The notes below the pieces were generated by a model. It was not told where the DNA came from, did not search any database, and worked only from the letters and a program-made list of their open reading frames with translations. A program made the translations under genes and the position numbers. From Hyphomicrobiales bacterium (GTDB taxonomy: Bacteria; Pseudomonadota; Alphaproteobacteria; Rhodospirillales; JACKKN01), in contig JACKKN010000022.1 in assembly GCA_024236415.1 (NCBI GenBank), positions 1 through 52,541 on the forward strand: a stretch of 52,541 nt of DNA, written 5' to 3'. Numbering within the stretch: position 1 is the first letter of the stretch; every line of letters begins with the position of its first letter. Shown here in pieces: positions 24,989 through 32,803 of this stretch.

Positions 24989-25185
24989 ACCACCCCAAAT
25001 GACGACGCCCGGGGGCGGTCCGGGGCGGTTTTCGGCCGGTTCGGTGCCGTTTTGCGCGGCTTTTGGCCGGATGTCGTCGTCGATTTTCGGCTCAACTTCT
25101 TGAAATCGTTCATATCCGGCCGATTCGGCCGGGAAAATGTCGTCGTTTGTCGTCTTTCCGGCCCGGGCGAGGGCTCGGGTCGAGG

Positions 25186-25333
25186 ACACGGATGGACACG
25201 GATCGGGGCACGGATAAACACGGATGGGGGCGCCGCCCGGGCCCCGCGAACGGGCGCAGGCCGGGGAGGCGGCGGCGGTGCCGCGAGCGCCATCCGTGTT
25301 CATCCGTGCCCTTCGATCCGTGTCCATCCGTGT
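25186..25333. repeat. Long hairpin repeat 1 (CACGGAT units)
   Basis: Left arm 25186-25227 and right arm 25290-25333 are near-perfect inverted copies of about 42 bases separated by a GC-rich 62-base loop. Each arm is built of ACACGGATG-like units repeated four times. Transcribed RNA or single-stranded DNA would fold into one long hairpin. Confidence 0.85.
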
Positions 25334-25410
25334 TTCCTTTCCCGGTCCGGGTTGGACGATGTAACAAGGAATATATTCTGGAATTCTAGGATTTCAAGGG
25401 GTGGTAGGGG

Positions 25411-25607
25411 AACCACAGAGGCACAGAGGCACCGAGAAGAACGGGAGCCGCGCGCAGCGCACCCCTTTCCCTGCGCCCCTCCGCGCCCCCTGCGTTCAAG
25501 GGCCTTGAAACGCGGAGGACGCCGAGGATGCGCGGAGGGACGCTGAGGAGGATTTCATGCGCTGCGCGCGGCCCGTCTTCCTCTGTGCCTCTGTGCCTCT
25601 GTGGTTC
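25411..25607. repeat. Long hairpin repeat 2 (CACAGAGG units)
   Basis: Left arm 25411-25460 starts AACCACAGAGGCACAGAGGC and the right arm 25560-25607 is its near-exact reverse complement; the interior (CCTCCGCG...TTCAAGGGCCTTGAA...CGCGGAGG) continues the pairing, so almost the whole 197 bases form an imperfect palindrome. Bases 25581-25608 of the right arm recur exactly at 27566-27593 beyond the TPR gene. Confidence 0.88.
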
Positions 25608-25652
25608 ACCTTGCCTGTCTGTCGAGGGCACGGCCGGCGGCGCCATGGGATG

Positions 25653-25789
25653 AACCACAGAGAACACGGAGAAACACAGAGATCACACAGAGGCGCCGCT
25701 GGCGCGGCGCGAAGAATTTTACGCGCGAAGCGCGCCTCTCTTCCTCCTCTGTGTCATCTCTGTGCCCCTCTGTGTTCTCTGTGGTGACC
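25653..25789. repeat. Long hairpin repeat 3 (CACAGAG units)
   Basis: Left arm from 25653 (AACCACAGAGAACACGGAG...) and right arm ending at 25789 (...CTCTGTGTTCTCTGTGGTGACC) are imperfect reverse complements of about 45-50 bases; the centre is a GCGCGAAG/TTTTACGCGCGAAGCGCGC palindromic region. It belongs to the same family as repeat 2 but is not identical. Confidence 0.82.
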
Positions 25790-25882
25790 TGAAAACCCCC
25801 ACCGAATTCGCCTCGACACCCGCACCACCCGCGATAGACTAATCGTCGGAAGGGAACAACGACCGGACGTTGCGAGGTGTAA

Positions 25883-27361
25883 TTGGATTGGCTTAAGGGC
25901 TTTTGGGATCTTCACGCGATCGAATCCAGTATCGTGGCTGCGATAATCGTCGCCGTGGTTGTCGCGATTTGGACCTGGCTCATTACGCGACGCGGAGACC
26001 CAGAAACCAAAACCCGCCTCCTCAAAAACACGACCGAGACACTATGGGCTCGGGTCGCCGAACAAAGTCAGCAAATTGACGGTCTGAAGGCGCGATTGCA
26101 GGAAGCCGTCGAAGCCGCCGTCGAGGAAGCCGGGCCGGACTACGACCGGATCCTCGCCGAGATCCAGCAGGGCGACACCGCCGAGGCCGAGGCCAGGCTG
26201 GAAGACCTGCTGGAACGCAAGGCGAAGCAAGGTCAACAGGCCAACGCCGAGGCCGCCCGCGCCGCCGTGCACATCGCCACCCTGGCCTACCTGCACGACA
26301 CCGACAAGGCCCGCCGCTACTACGCCCGCGCCACGGAACTCGACCCCGACAACGCCGCCGCCTGGAACGGCCTCGGGCATATCAATAAGCGCCTCGGCAA
26401 CCTGGCCGCCGCCGAAACCGCCTACCGCCGGGTGGAAGCCCTGGGCAACCGCCTCGACGACAAGACCCTGCTCGCCGTCGCCTACGGCAACCTGGGCCTG
26501 GTGGCCCGGATCCGCGGCGACCTGGACGCGGCGGAGGACTGGCACCGTAAGTCCCTGGCCATCGAAACGGAACTGGGACGCAAGGAGGGCATGGCCAGCG
26601 ACTACGGCAACCTGGGCGTGGTGGCCCGGACCCGCGGCGACCTGGACGCGGCGGTGGAATGGCACCGCAAGGCCCTGGCCCTCGACGAGGAACTGGGACG
26701 CAAGGAGGGCATGGCCAGCGACTACGGCAACCTGGGCCTGGTGGCCAAGACCCGCGGCGACCTGGACGCGGCGGAGGACCGGTTCCGCAAGGCCCTGGCC
26801 GTCTTCGAGGAACTGGGACGCAAGGAGAGCATCGCCAACCAATACGGCAACCTGGGCAACGTGGCCTTCACCCGCGGCGACCTGGACGCGGCGGATGACT
26901 GGCACCGCAAGGCTCTGGCCCTCGACGAGGAACTGGGACGCAAGGAGGGCATGGCCAACCACTGCGGCAACCTGGGCCTGGTGGCCTTCACCCGCGGCGA
27001 CCTGGACGCGGCGGAGGACTGGCACCGCAAGGCCCTGGCCCTCGACGAGGAACTGGGACGCAAGGAGGGCATGGCCAGCGACTATGGCAACCTGGGCCTG
27101 GTGGCCAAGACCCGCGGCGACCTGGACGCGGCGGAGGACTGGCACCGCAAGGCCCTGGTCCTCAACGAGGAACTGGGACGCAAGGAGGGCATGGCCATCC
27201 AGTACGGCAACCTGGGCGCAGTGGCCAAGGCGCGAGGCCAGATCGACGAAGCGCGCGACCAGTGGCGGAAGTCGGTGGCGCTGTTCGCCGAGATGGGCGC
27301 CACGCCGATGGTCGAACGGGTTTCGGGGTGGCTGGCCGACCTTGACTCGGACGACAACTGA
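25883..27361 (+). CDS. Membrane-anchored TPR protein with six near-identical 40-residue repeats
   Basis: A 492-residue protein. An N-terminal anchor (about residues 14-36, SSIVAAIIVAVVVAIWTWLI) is followed by a coiled coil (50-85), a degenerate TPR region (90-195), and then seven consecutive 40-residue TPR units starting near residue 201; six are almost identical (GNLGLVAKTRGDLDAAEDWH...ELGRKEGMA) and the last is diverged. In DNA the array is an exact 120-base period from about 26480 to 27240. The TTG at 25883 is used because GAGG lies five bases before it. The N-terminal part is less GC-rich than the neighbours. Long TPR arrays usually hold protein partners, but none can be named. Confidence 0.82.
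   Translation: MDWLKGFWDLHAIESSIVAAIIVAVVVAIWTWLITRRGDPETKTRLLKNTTETLWARVAEQSQQIDGLKARLQEAVEAAVEEAGPDYDRILAEIQQGDTAEAEARLEDLLERKAKQGQQANAEAARAAVHIATLAYLHDTDKARRYYARATELDPDNAAAWNGLGHINKRLGNLAAAETAYRRVEALGNRLDDKTLLAVAYGNLGLVARIRGDLDAAEDWHRKSLAIETELGRKEGMASDYGNLGVVARTRGDLDAAVEWHRKALALDEELGRKEGMASDYGNLGLVAKTRGDLDAAEDRFRKALAVFEELGRKESIANQYGNLGNVAFTRGDLDAADDWHRKALALDEELGRKEGMANHCGNLGLVAFTRGDLDAAEDWHRKALALDEELGRKEGMASDYGNLGLVAKTRGDLDAAEDWHRKALVLNEELGRKEGMAIQYGNLGAVAKARGQIDEARDQWRKSVALFAEMGATPMVERVSGWLADLDSDDN
26480..27240 (+). repeat. In-frame 120-base tandem repeat array inside the TPR gene
   Basis: The sequence CTGGACGCGGCGGA... recurs at 26522, 26642, 26762, 26882, 27002 and 27122, an exact period of 120 bases. 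Units 2, 5 and 6 are close to identical over the whole length. Because 120 is a multiple of three, gain or loss of units keeps the frame. Confidence 0.9.
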
Positions 27362-27401
27362 CCGCCAAGGCGGGCCGTGGCCGGTCGCCCCGACCTCCTT
27401 G

Positions 27402-27491
27402 CCGTCACCCCCGGGCTTGACCCGGGGGTCCACGTCTTCGCGGGTGCCGGTGGGGTTGGCGTGGAGGCCGGGTCGAGCCCGGCCATGACGG
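27402..27491. repeat. Intergenic palindromic element of alphaproteobacterial type
   Basis: A 31-base imperfect inverted repeat: left arm 27402-27433 (CCGTCACCCCCGGGCTTGAC...) and right arm 27461-27491 (...GTCGAGCCCGGCCATGACGG). Each arm has its own internal hairpin (CCCCGGG-CTTGA-CCCGGGG and GGCCGGG-TCGA-GCCCGGCC), giving a cruciform. Sequences of this kind are dispersed in many alphaproteobacterial genomes. Confidence 0.75.
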
Positions 27492-27565
27492 GAAATCAAC
27501 GTTTTCAGATCGTTAGGCCATGCCTGGACCTGGTCGGGGTGGTCGCGGCGGGGCGTTGCGGCGGG

Positions 27566-27593
27566 CTCTGTGCCTCTGTGCCTCTGTGGTTCA
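27566..27593 (+). repeat. Solo half-arm of hairpin repeat 2, direct repeat flanking the TPR gene
   Basis: These 28 bases (CTCTGTGCCTCTGTGCCTCT followed by GTGGTTCA) are identical to 25581-25608, in the same orientation, about 2 kb upstream. The matching left arm is absent here. The two copies therefore bracket hairpin repeat 3, the TPR gene and the palindromic element at 27402. Confidence 0.88.
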
Positions 27594-27600
27594 AACCGCC

Positions 27601-28521
27601 TCAGTACCCCGCCGCCCGGTCGACCAGGTTCCCCGGCAGCTTCCCCGCCCGCAGCAGGTCGATGGCCTCGGAGAAGCCCGCCGCCGCGCTGCGGGCGACG
27701 CCGAGGCTGGCCATGTGGGGGGTGACCGTGACCCGGGGGTGGGTCCAGAAGGGGTGGGCGGGGGGCAGGGGCTCGGTGGGGAAGACGTCGAGCGTCGCCG
27801 CCGCCAGGTGGCCGGTGTCGAGGGCGGCCAGGAGGTCGGCCTCGACCAGGTGCGGGCCGCGGCCGCAGTGGATCAGGGCGGCGCCGGGGGGCAGGGCGGC
27901 GAACAGGGCGCTGTCCAAAATGTTTTCCGTGGCCGGGGTCAGGGGCAGGAGGCAGACCAGGATTTCGGTGCGGGCCAGGAAATGGGCGCGGCCGGGCTCG
28001 CCGTGGAAGCAGGTGATTCCCTCGATCTGCCGTTCGGTGCGGCTCCAGCCGGCGGTGTCGAAGCCCAGGCGGGCCAGGGTGCGGGCCGCGGCGCCGCCCA
28101 GCTCGCCCAGGCCCATGACGCCGACGCGGCGCTGGGGCGCCGGGATTTGCGGATGGGCGGTCCAGTCGCCCGGCTGGGCGGCGGCGTAGCGGCCGAAGTC
28201 GCGGTGGTGGTGCAGGACCCAGTGCAGCACGTATTCCACCATGCCCCGGGTCATGGTCGAGTCCACCAGGCGCACGATGGGCAGGCCGGCGGGCAGGTGG
28301 GGGTCGGCCAGGATGTGGTCGACCCCGGCGCCCATGGAGAAGACGGCGCGCAGGTTGGGGTAGCGGGCCAGGTCCCCGGGCTCGGGCTGCCACACCACGG
28401 CGAACTCGATGTCGGCGGCATCGCCCACCTGGGGCCAGATGCGCAGCTCCTCGTCGGGGCGGTGGTGGCGCACGGCGTCGATCCAGCGTTCGGCCCGGGG
28501 GGACTTGATGAGGATGGCCAT
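27601..28521 (-). CDS. D-2-hydroxyacid dehydrogenase, GhrA-like (copy 2)
   Basis: A 306-residue NAD(P)H-dependent dehydrogenase of the glyoxylate/hydroxypyruvate reductase A type. Visible are the nucleotide-binding GVMGLGELGG, the catalytic Arg in HCGRGPHLVEADLLAAL, Glu in TEPLPPAHPFW and His in TPHMAS. It probably reduces glyoxylate, hydroxypyruvate or a related 2-oxoacid. Its ATG overlaps the stop of the upstream paralogue by one codon (ATGA), so the two are made together. Confidence 0.88.
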   Translation of the reverse strand: MAILIKSPRAERWIDAVRHHRPDEELRIWPQVGDAADIEFAVVWQPEPGDLARYPNLRAVFSMGAGVDHILADPHLPAGLPIVRLVDSTMTRGMVEYVLHWVLHHHRDFGRYAAAQPGDWTAHPQIPAPQRRVGVMGLGELGGAAARTLARLGFDTAGWSRTERQIEGITCFHGEPGRAHFLARTEILVCLLPLTPATENILDSALFAALPPGAALIHCGRGPHLVEADLLAALDTGHLAAATLDVFPTEPLPPAHPFWTHPRVTVTPHMASLGVARSAAAGFSEAIDLLRAGKLPGNLVDRAAGY

Positions 28522-29462
28522 CAGGTCCAGCTCCCCCGGTCCACCAGGCCCGTGGGGGTTTCGCCCCGGTCCAGGCGGCGGATGTTGTCGGCGATCACCG
28601 CCGCCGCCGTGGGCACCATGGTCTGGCTGGCCACGTGGGGGGTGACGAAGACCCGCGGGTGGGTCCAGAACGGATGGCCGGCGGGCAGGGGCTCGGCGCG
28701 GAAGACGTCGAGCGCGGCGGCGGCGATGTGCCCCGAATCGAGCGCCGCCAGCAGGTCGTCCTCGACCAGGTGGGCGCCGCGGGCGGCGTTGATGACGCAG
28801 GCGCCCTGGGGCAGGCGGGCCAGGGTGGCGGCGCGCAGGATATCGGCCGTGGCCGCGGTCAGGGGCAGCAGGTTGACCAAAATGTCGGACCGCGCCAGCA
28901 GGTCGTCCAGGCCCCCGCCGCCGTGGAAAGACGTGACCCCGTCGATGGTCTTGGGCCGGCGGCTCCAGCCGGCCACGTCGAAGTCCAGCGCCGCCAGCTT
29001 GCGCGCGGCGTCGCCGCCCAGCTCGCCCAGGCCCAGGATGCCGACCCGGCGCTCGGTGGCGTCCACCTGGGGCACGAAGCCCCACTTGCCGGCGCGCGCC
29101 CGCTCGGCGTACAGGTGGAAATGGCGGTGGAAGTGCAGCACCCAGTACAGCACGTATTCGCTCATCCCCGCCGTCATGGCCGGGTCGATGAGCCGCACCA
29201 CCGGGACGCCGGGCAAGGTTTCATCGGCGGCCAGGGCGTCGACCCCGGCGCCCAGGTTGAGGATGGCGCGCAAATTGGGCAGGCCGGCCAGGCTGCCGGC
29301 CGGGGGCTTCCAGACGAGGGCGTCGCGCACGGCGGCCGGATCGCCCAGGTCGGGCCACACCCGCCAGCCGGCACCGGCCAGGTCCCGCTCGGGCAACAGG
29401 GGCGCCAGGGCCCGGCGCCAGGGGTCCGGGTCCTCACCGGCGGCGGCGAACAGCAGGGTCAT
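28521..29462 (-). CDS. D-2-hydroxyacid dehydrogenase, GhrA-like (copy 1)
   Basis: A 313-residue paralogue of the next gene, with GILGLGELGG for the cofactor, the catalytic Arg in NAARGAHLVEDDLLAAL, Glu in AEPLPAGHPFW and His in TPHVAS. The domain order and motifs are close to E. coli GhrA. The pair probably arose by tandem duplication; different substrate loops (HFHRHFHLYAE versus HHHRDFGRYAA) suggest they do not have the same substrate. It starts 27 bases after the kelch-like gene and may share its transcript. Confidence 0.88.
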   Translation of the reverse strand: MTLLFAAAGEDPDPWRRALAPLLPERDLAGAGWRVWPDLGDPAAVRDALVWKPPAGSLAGLPNLRAILNLGAGVDALAADETLPGVPVVRLIDPAMTAGMSEYVLYWVLHFHRHFHLYAERARAGKWGFVPQVDATERRVGILGLGELGGDAARKLAALDFDVAGWSRRPKTIDGVTSFHGGGGLDDLLARSDILVNLLPLTAATADILRAATLARLPQGACVINAARGAHLVEDDLLAALDSGHIAAAALDVFRAEPLPAGHPFWTHPRVFVTPHVASQTMVPTAAAVIADNIRRLDRGETPTGLVDRGSWT

Positions 29463-29489
29463 GGGCGCCGCGACGTCCGCCGCCGGCCC

Positions 29490-30803
29490 TCAGGTGCCAT
29501 AGCGGTAGACCCAGGTGCGGCCGTCGCTGCCGACCAGGACGAAGACGTCGAACTCGGGGTCGTAGTAGCCGGCGGACCGTTCCGTGAACATGCCGGCGCC
29601 GTGGACGAAGAGCCCGCGCCAGGTGCCCGTTTGCGGCGAGTAGGCGTGCAGCCGGCCCTTGCCCGGGTAGGCCAGCAGGAACAAGTCGTCGCGGTCGTCA
29701 TAGGCGAACACCGTGCGCGCGTCGTGGGCGAAGATGTCCGGGTCCTCGATCTTCTTGGACCAGGCGTTCTTGTCCACGTCGTAGATCCACAGGCCCCGGT
29801 TGCGCACCGCCACCAGCATGCGGTGCTTGGCGCTGTAGGCCACCTGCATCTCCTGCGGCGGCACCAGGTCGCGGCCCGGCCGGTCCTGGTTCACGCCGTA
29901 GAACCGGCTGCGCCCGTTGGGGTTCAGGTTGAGCCAGCGGTTCTCGACCGAGTCGTAGGACCACATGCCGGAATCGTCGTTCCATTCGGCGCCGAACCAG
30001 ACCGAGCGGCCCAGGTCGGGGATGTAGTGCAGGAAGCTGCCGGCGGCGCGCATCTTGGGGTTGAACTTGGTGCCCGTCTGGCGGATCCAGTGGCCCTTGT
30101 CGAAGTCGAACATCCACATCCCGGTGCCCGGCGCGATCTGCGGCCGCAGCACCTTGGGGTCCTGGCCCGTGGCCTCGGCATAGGCGCGCAGGTGCCGCTC
30201 GCCGGTGTGCATGACCGCCCACAGGGCGCGCTTGGTGCGCGGGTCGTAGGTCAGCCCGTCCCAGGTGTGCCAGGGGCGGATGGGCCCGCCGTTGCGGGTC
30301 TGCAGGGTGCCGTCGCGCAGGACCACGTTCTTGGCGTACCAGTCGCGCAGGTAGTCGGCGCTGGCCTTGTCGTTGGGGTTGCGCTTGATGGCGTGCTGGG
30401 CGGCGAACATCTTCAACTGGTTGCCGCCGTCGGGCGGGAACAGCAGGTGCCAGGTGTTCGAGGCCAGGTGGAATTCCCAGGCGTCGTTGAAGGCGTGCGG
30501 CGTGGCGTGGTTGGCGCCGGCGTAGAAGGCCGTGCCGCGGTCCGCCATGTAGGGCATCTTGAGGCAGTAGTCGCGGATGTAGGGCCCGTGGACGAAGTTG
30601 CGGCGCCACTTTTCGATGTCCTTGCCGGCCACCTTGACGTGGCCCAGGATCACCGAATGGCCGGGCTTCAGGTCCTTCAGCACCTTGACGATGCGCGGGT
30701 CGGGTTCGTACCGGCCGGCCCATGCCGCCCCCGGGGCGGCCAGCAGCAGCACGGCCAGCGCCACGGCCAGGCGGGCGGCGGAAAGCTTCGCGAAAATCAA
30801 CAT
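29490..30803 (-). CDS. Secreted kelch-like beta-propeller protein
   Basis: A 437-residue exported protein. The signal peptide (MLIFAKLSAARLAVALAVLL, cleavage near AWA-GR) is followed by repeated propeller-blade motifs of the form hWhYDxxxxxW: MWMFDFDKGHW, MWSYDSVENRW, LWIYDVDKNAW and LHAYSPQTGTW. This resembles the galactose oxidase/kelch central domain, without visible copper ligands, so an enzymatic role is not claimed. Starts at 30803 and 30818 are both possible; 30803 gives a normal signal peptide. It lies between a sulfotransferase and the dehydrogenases on the same strand. Confidence 0.75.
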   Translation of the reverse strand: MLIFAKLSAARLAVALAVLLLAAPGAAWAGRYEPDPRIVKVLKDLKPGHSVILGHVKVAGKDIEKWRRNFVHGPYIRDYCLKMPYMADRGTAFYAGANHATPHAFNDAWEFHLASNTWHLLFPPDGGNQLKMFAAQHAIKRNPNDKASADYLRDWYAKNVVLRDGTLQTRNGGPIRPWHTWDGLTYDPRTKRALWAVMHTGERHLRAYAEATGQDPKVLRPQIAPGTGMWMFDFDKGHWIRQTGTKFNPKMRAAGSFLHYIPDLGRSVWFGAEWNDDSGMWSYDSVENRWLNLNPNGRSRFYGVNQDRPGRDLVPPQEMQVAYSAKHRMLVAVRNRGLWIYDVDKNAWSKKIEDPDIFAHDARTVFAYDDRDDLFLLAYPGKGRLHAYSPQTGTWRGLFVHGAGMFTERSAGYYDPEFDVFVLVGSDGRTWVYRYGT

Positions 30804-30862
30804 GTCTGCTCTTACCATGTCCTTGGCGACGGTTTGACGGGCGGCCGGGACCGGACGGCGGG

Positions 30863-31684
30863 CTAGAAGCCCCAGCGGGAAACGTCGATGCCGTATTCTT
30901 CCGACAGGCGTTTCATGTCCGGCGCCAGGGCGGTGAAGACCTGGTCGCGCTGGGCCGTGCTGAGCCGCTTCTTCTTCAGCGGCCGGACCCGGTGCACCAG
31001 TTCGTTGGCGGCGTCCATCACCGGCTGTGGGATGGCGCGCAGGGTCCGGTTCATGTTGTGGCGGCGCAGCACCGTGGTCAGGCTGCGCCGCGACTGCGCC
31101 CGGTTCTGCACGTCGTAGCTTTCCCGTTCCGGCGGGTCGGACAGGCCCAGGAAGGCGCAGGCGCGCCCGACCACGGCGCGCGGGTCGGCGGCCAGGTCGG
31201 CGAAGTCCAGCACCAGGAAGTCGTCGCGGGGGAACTTCTCCTGCCACCGCTGCAGCTGCAGGAAATAGTTCGACACCTCGATCATGCCCGGTCCCAGGAG
31301 GGTGTTGCGCCAGGTCGAGTTGGCGGTGTTCATGTGGTGGTAGTGGGATTCGATGCGCTGGATGGGGTTGCGCACCACATAGATGAACTTGGGCGCCAGC
31401 CCCGCGGCGGCGACGTTGGCGACCACGTTGGGCTCGGCCGGGTACTTGGTGTAGCCGGTCGAGGCCTCCAGCACGTAGGTGTGCACGGCGGGGTCGAAGT
31501 CGGGCCACAGGTCCCAATAGTCGTCCACCGGGAACTTGTGGCCCTGGTTTTCGGAAAAGAACTCGGGCTCCTTGCGGATGCAGGCGGCGATGGCCGGATG
31601 GTCGATCAGGTAGTCGTACAGGGAGCTGGTGCCGCACTTCATCGCGCCAATGATCATGGCGACCTTGCGCGGGGAGTCTTCCAT
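30863..31684 (-). CDS. Sulfotransferase family protein
   Basis: A 273-residue PAPS-dependent sulfotransferase. The 5'-phosphosulfate loop is IIGAMKCGTSSLYDYL at residues 11-26, the 3'-phosphate binding segment is VVRNPIQRIESHYHH, and an EASTGYTKYP motif lies between. It would transfer sulfate to a carbohydrate or lipid acceptor. The ATG at 31684 has GAGGG five bases upstream, which is why the longer frame to 31888 is rejected. It is divergent from a glycosyltransferase, hinting at surface glycan modification. Confidence 0.88.
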   Translation of the reverse strand: MEDSPRKVAMIIGAMKCGTSSLYDYLIDHPAIAACIRKEPEFFSENQGHKFPVDDYWDLWPDFDPAVHTYVLEASTGYTKYPAEPNVVANVAAAGLAPKFIYVVRNPIQRIESHYHHMNTANSTWRNTLLGPGMIEVSNYFLQLQRWQEKFPRDDFLVLDFADLAADPRAVVGRACAFLGLSDPPERESYDVQNRAQSRRSLTTVLRRHNMNRTLRAIPQPVMDAANELVHRVRPLKKKRLSTAQRDQVFTALAPDMKRLSEEYGIDVSRWGF

Positions 31685-31866
31685 CGTGCCCTCGAAATCC
31701 AGTCCGGTTCCTGCGCTGCCGCCAGGACACCACATTTCGTCCGCGACAGCCACCGCAATCTGACGCAACGGCCATGGCCGGCCGGGGCGCGCCGCGGCCG
31801 CCGCCATTGGTCCTTGCTGGCCCCCGGAGGGGCTGATATATGCAATACCCTCAGCAGGATAAGAGA

Positions 31867-32793
31867 ATGATAACGGTCCTTCTCGCAACCTTCAACGGTG
31901 CCCGCACGCTGCCCGCCACGCTGCAGGCCATGACCCGCCTGCGGCCGCCCGAGGGGGGCTGGAAGCTGGTCGTGGTCGACAACAACAGCCGCGACGACAG
32001 CCGCCGGATCATCGAGGGGTTCGCCGACCGGCTGCCCCTGACCTACGCCTTCGAGGAACGGCGCGGCAAGAACGCCGCCCTGAACCGGGGCCTGGACTCG
32101 GTCGAGGGCGACCTGGTGGTGTTCACCGACGACGACACCCTGCCGGCCGAGGACTGGCTGTGCGCCTTCCGCGAGGCCGCCGACGGCCACCCCGACCACG
32201 ACGTCTTCGCCGGCCGCATCCTGCCCGCCTGGGAGGCCGAGCCGCCGGCCTGGGTGCTGGACTGGGTGCCCCTGGGGGTGGTCTATTCCCTGACCGCGCC
32301 GGACCGCGCCGAGGGGACCGTGTCGGGCCTGTTCGTGTGGGGCCCGAACATGGCCGTGCGCGCCGGGATTTTCGCCGCCGGCCACCGCTTCGACGACCGG
32401 GTCGGCCCCGACGGCTCGGCCACCTACCCCATGGGCAGCGAGACCGAGTTCGTCCTGCGCCTCGAACGCCAGGGCAGCCGGTGCTGGTTCGTCGCCGGGT
32501 CCCGGGTCGGGCACGTGATCCCGGCCGCGTACCTGGACCGCGCCTGGATCCTGGGCCGCGCCACCCGGTCGGGCCGCGGCGTGGCGCGGCTGGAATTCGA
32601 CGACGCCATGGCCGCCCTGCCGACCCTGTTCGGCTATCCCCGCTACCTGGTGCGCGAGATCCTGGCCGCCGTCGCCGCCTACCTGCGCGCCGCCGCCACC
32701 GGCGACGGCAAGGCCCGCTTCCAGGCAAGCTGGCGGATCCGCTACAAGCGCGCCTACGCGCGCGAGGTCAGGAGCCTGCGCGCCGGGTCGTGA
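31867..32793 (+). CDS. Family 2 glycosyltransferase
   Basis: A 308-residue GT-A glycosyltransferase. The N-terminal LLATFNGARTLPATL, the nucleotide-binding VVDNNSRDDS, the RRGKNAALNRGL segment and the metal-binding DDD at residues 88-90 (VVFTDDDTLPAEDW) are all present. It uses a nucleotide sugar to extend a surface glycan. AGGA six bases before the ATG at 31867 decides the start; the frame is open to 31840. The acceptor is unknown. Confidence 0.88.
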   Translation: MITVLLATFNGARTLPATLQAMTRLRPPEGGWKLVVVDNNSRDDSRRIIEGFADRLPLTYAFEERRGKNAALNRGLDSVEGDLVVFTDDDTLPAEDWLCAFREAADGHPDHDVFAGRILPAWEAEPPAWVLDWVPLGVVYSLTAPDRAEGTVSGLFVWGPNMAVRAGIFAAGHRFDDRVGPDGSATYPMGSETEFVLRLERQGSRCWFVAGSRVGHVIPAAYLDRAWILGRATRSGRGVARLEFDDAMAALPTLFGYPRYLVREILAAVAAYLRAAATGDGKARFQASWRIRYKRAYAREVRSLRAGS

Positions 32794-32803
32794 AACCCCA
32801 CCG

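Larger units (their letters stand above)
24989..25882. other. 894-base non-coding stretch filled with hairpin repeats
   Basis: No gene is supported here. The first 195 bases show nothing clear. The rest holds three large inverted repeats (listed separately). Between the first and second (25360-25400) is an AT-rich segment, and at the end (25790-25882) lies a short leader before the TPR gene. Short frames made of the repeats, with translations full of cysteine, histidine and arginine, are artefacts. Confidence 0.7.

Noticed and set aside
22520..25327. Very long minus-strand open frame of 935 codons
   Set aside because: It runs antisense to the SDR and MFS genes and through repeat DNA; its translation is mostly low-complexity Ala/Gly/Arg/His. 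A product of high GC content.
25186..25789. CRISPR-like short repeats
   Set aside because: The units are contiguous, imperfect and arranged as inverted arms; there are no unique spacers of constant length and no cas genes.
26480..27240. CRISPR or satellite reading of the 120-base repeats
   Set aside because: The period is exactly 40 codons and each unit encodes a TPR; it is part of a gene.
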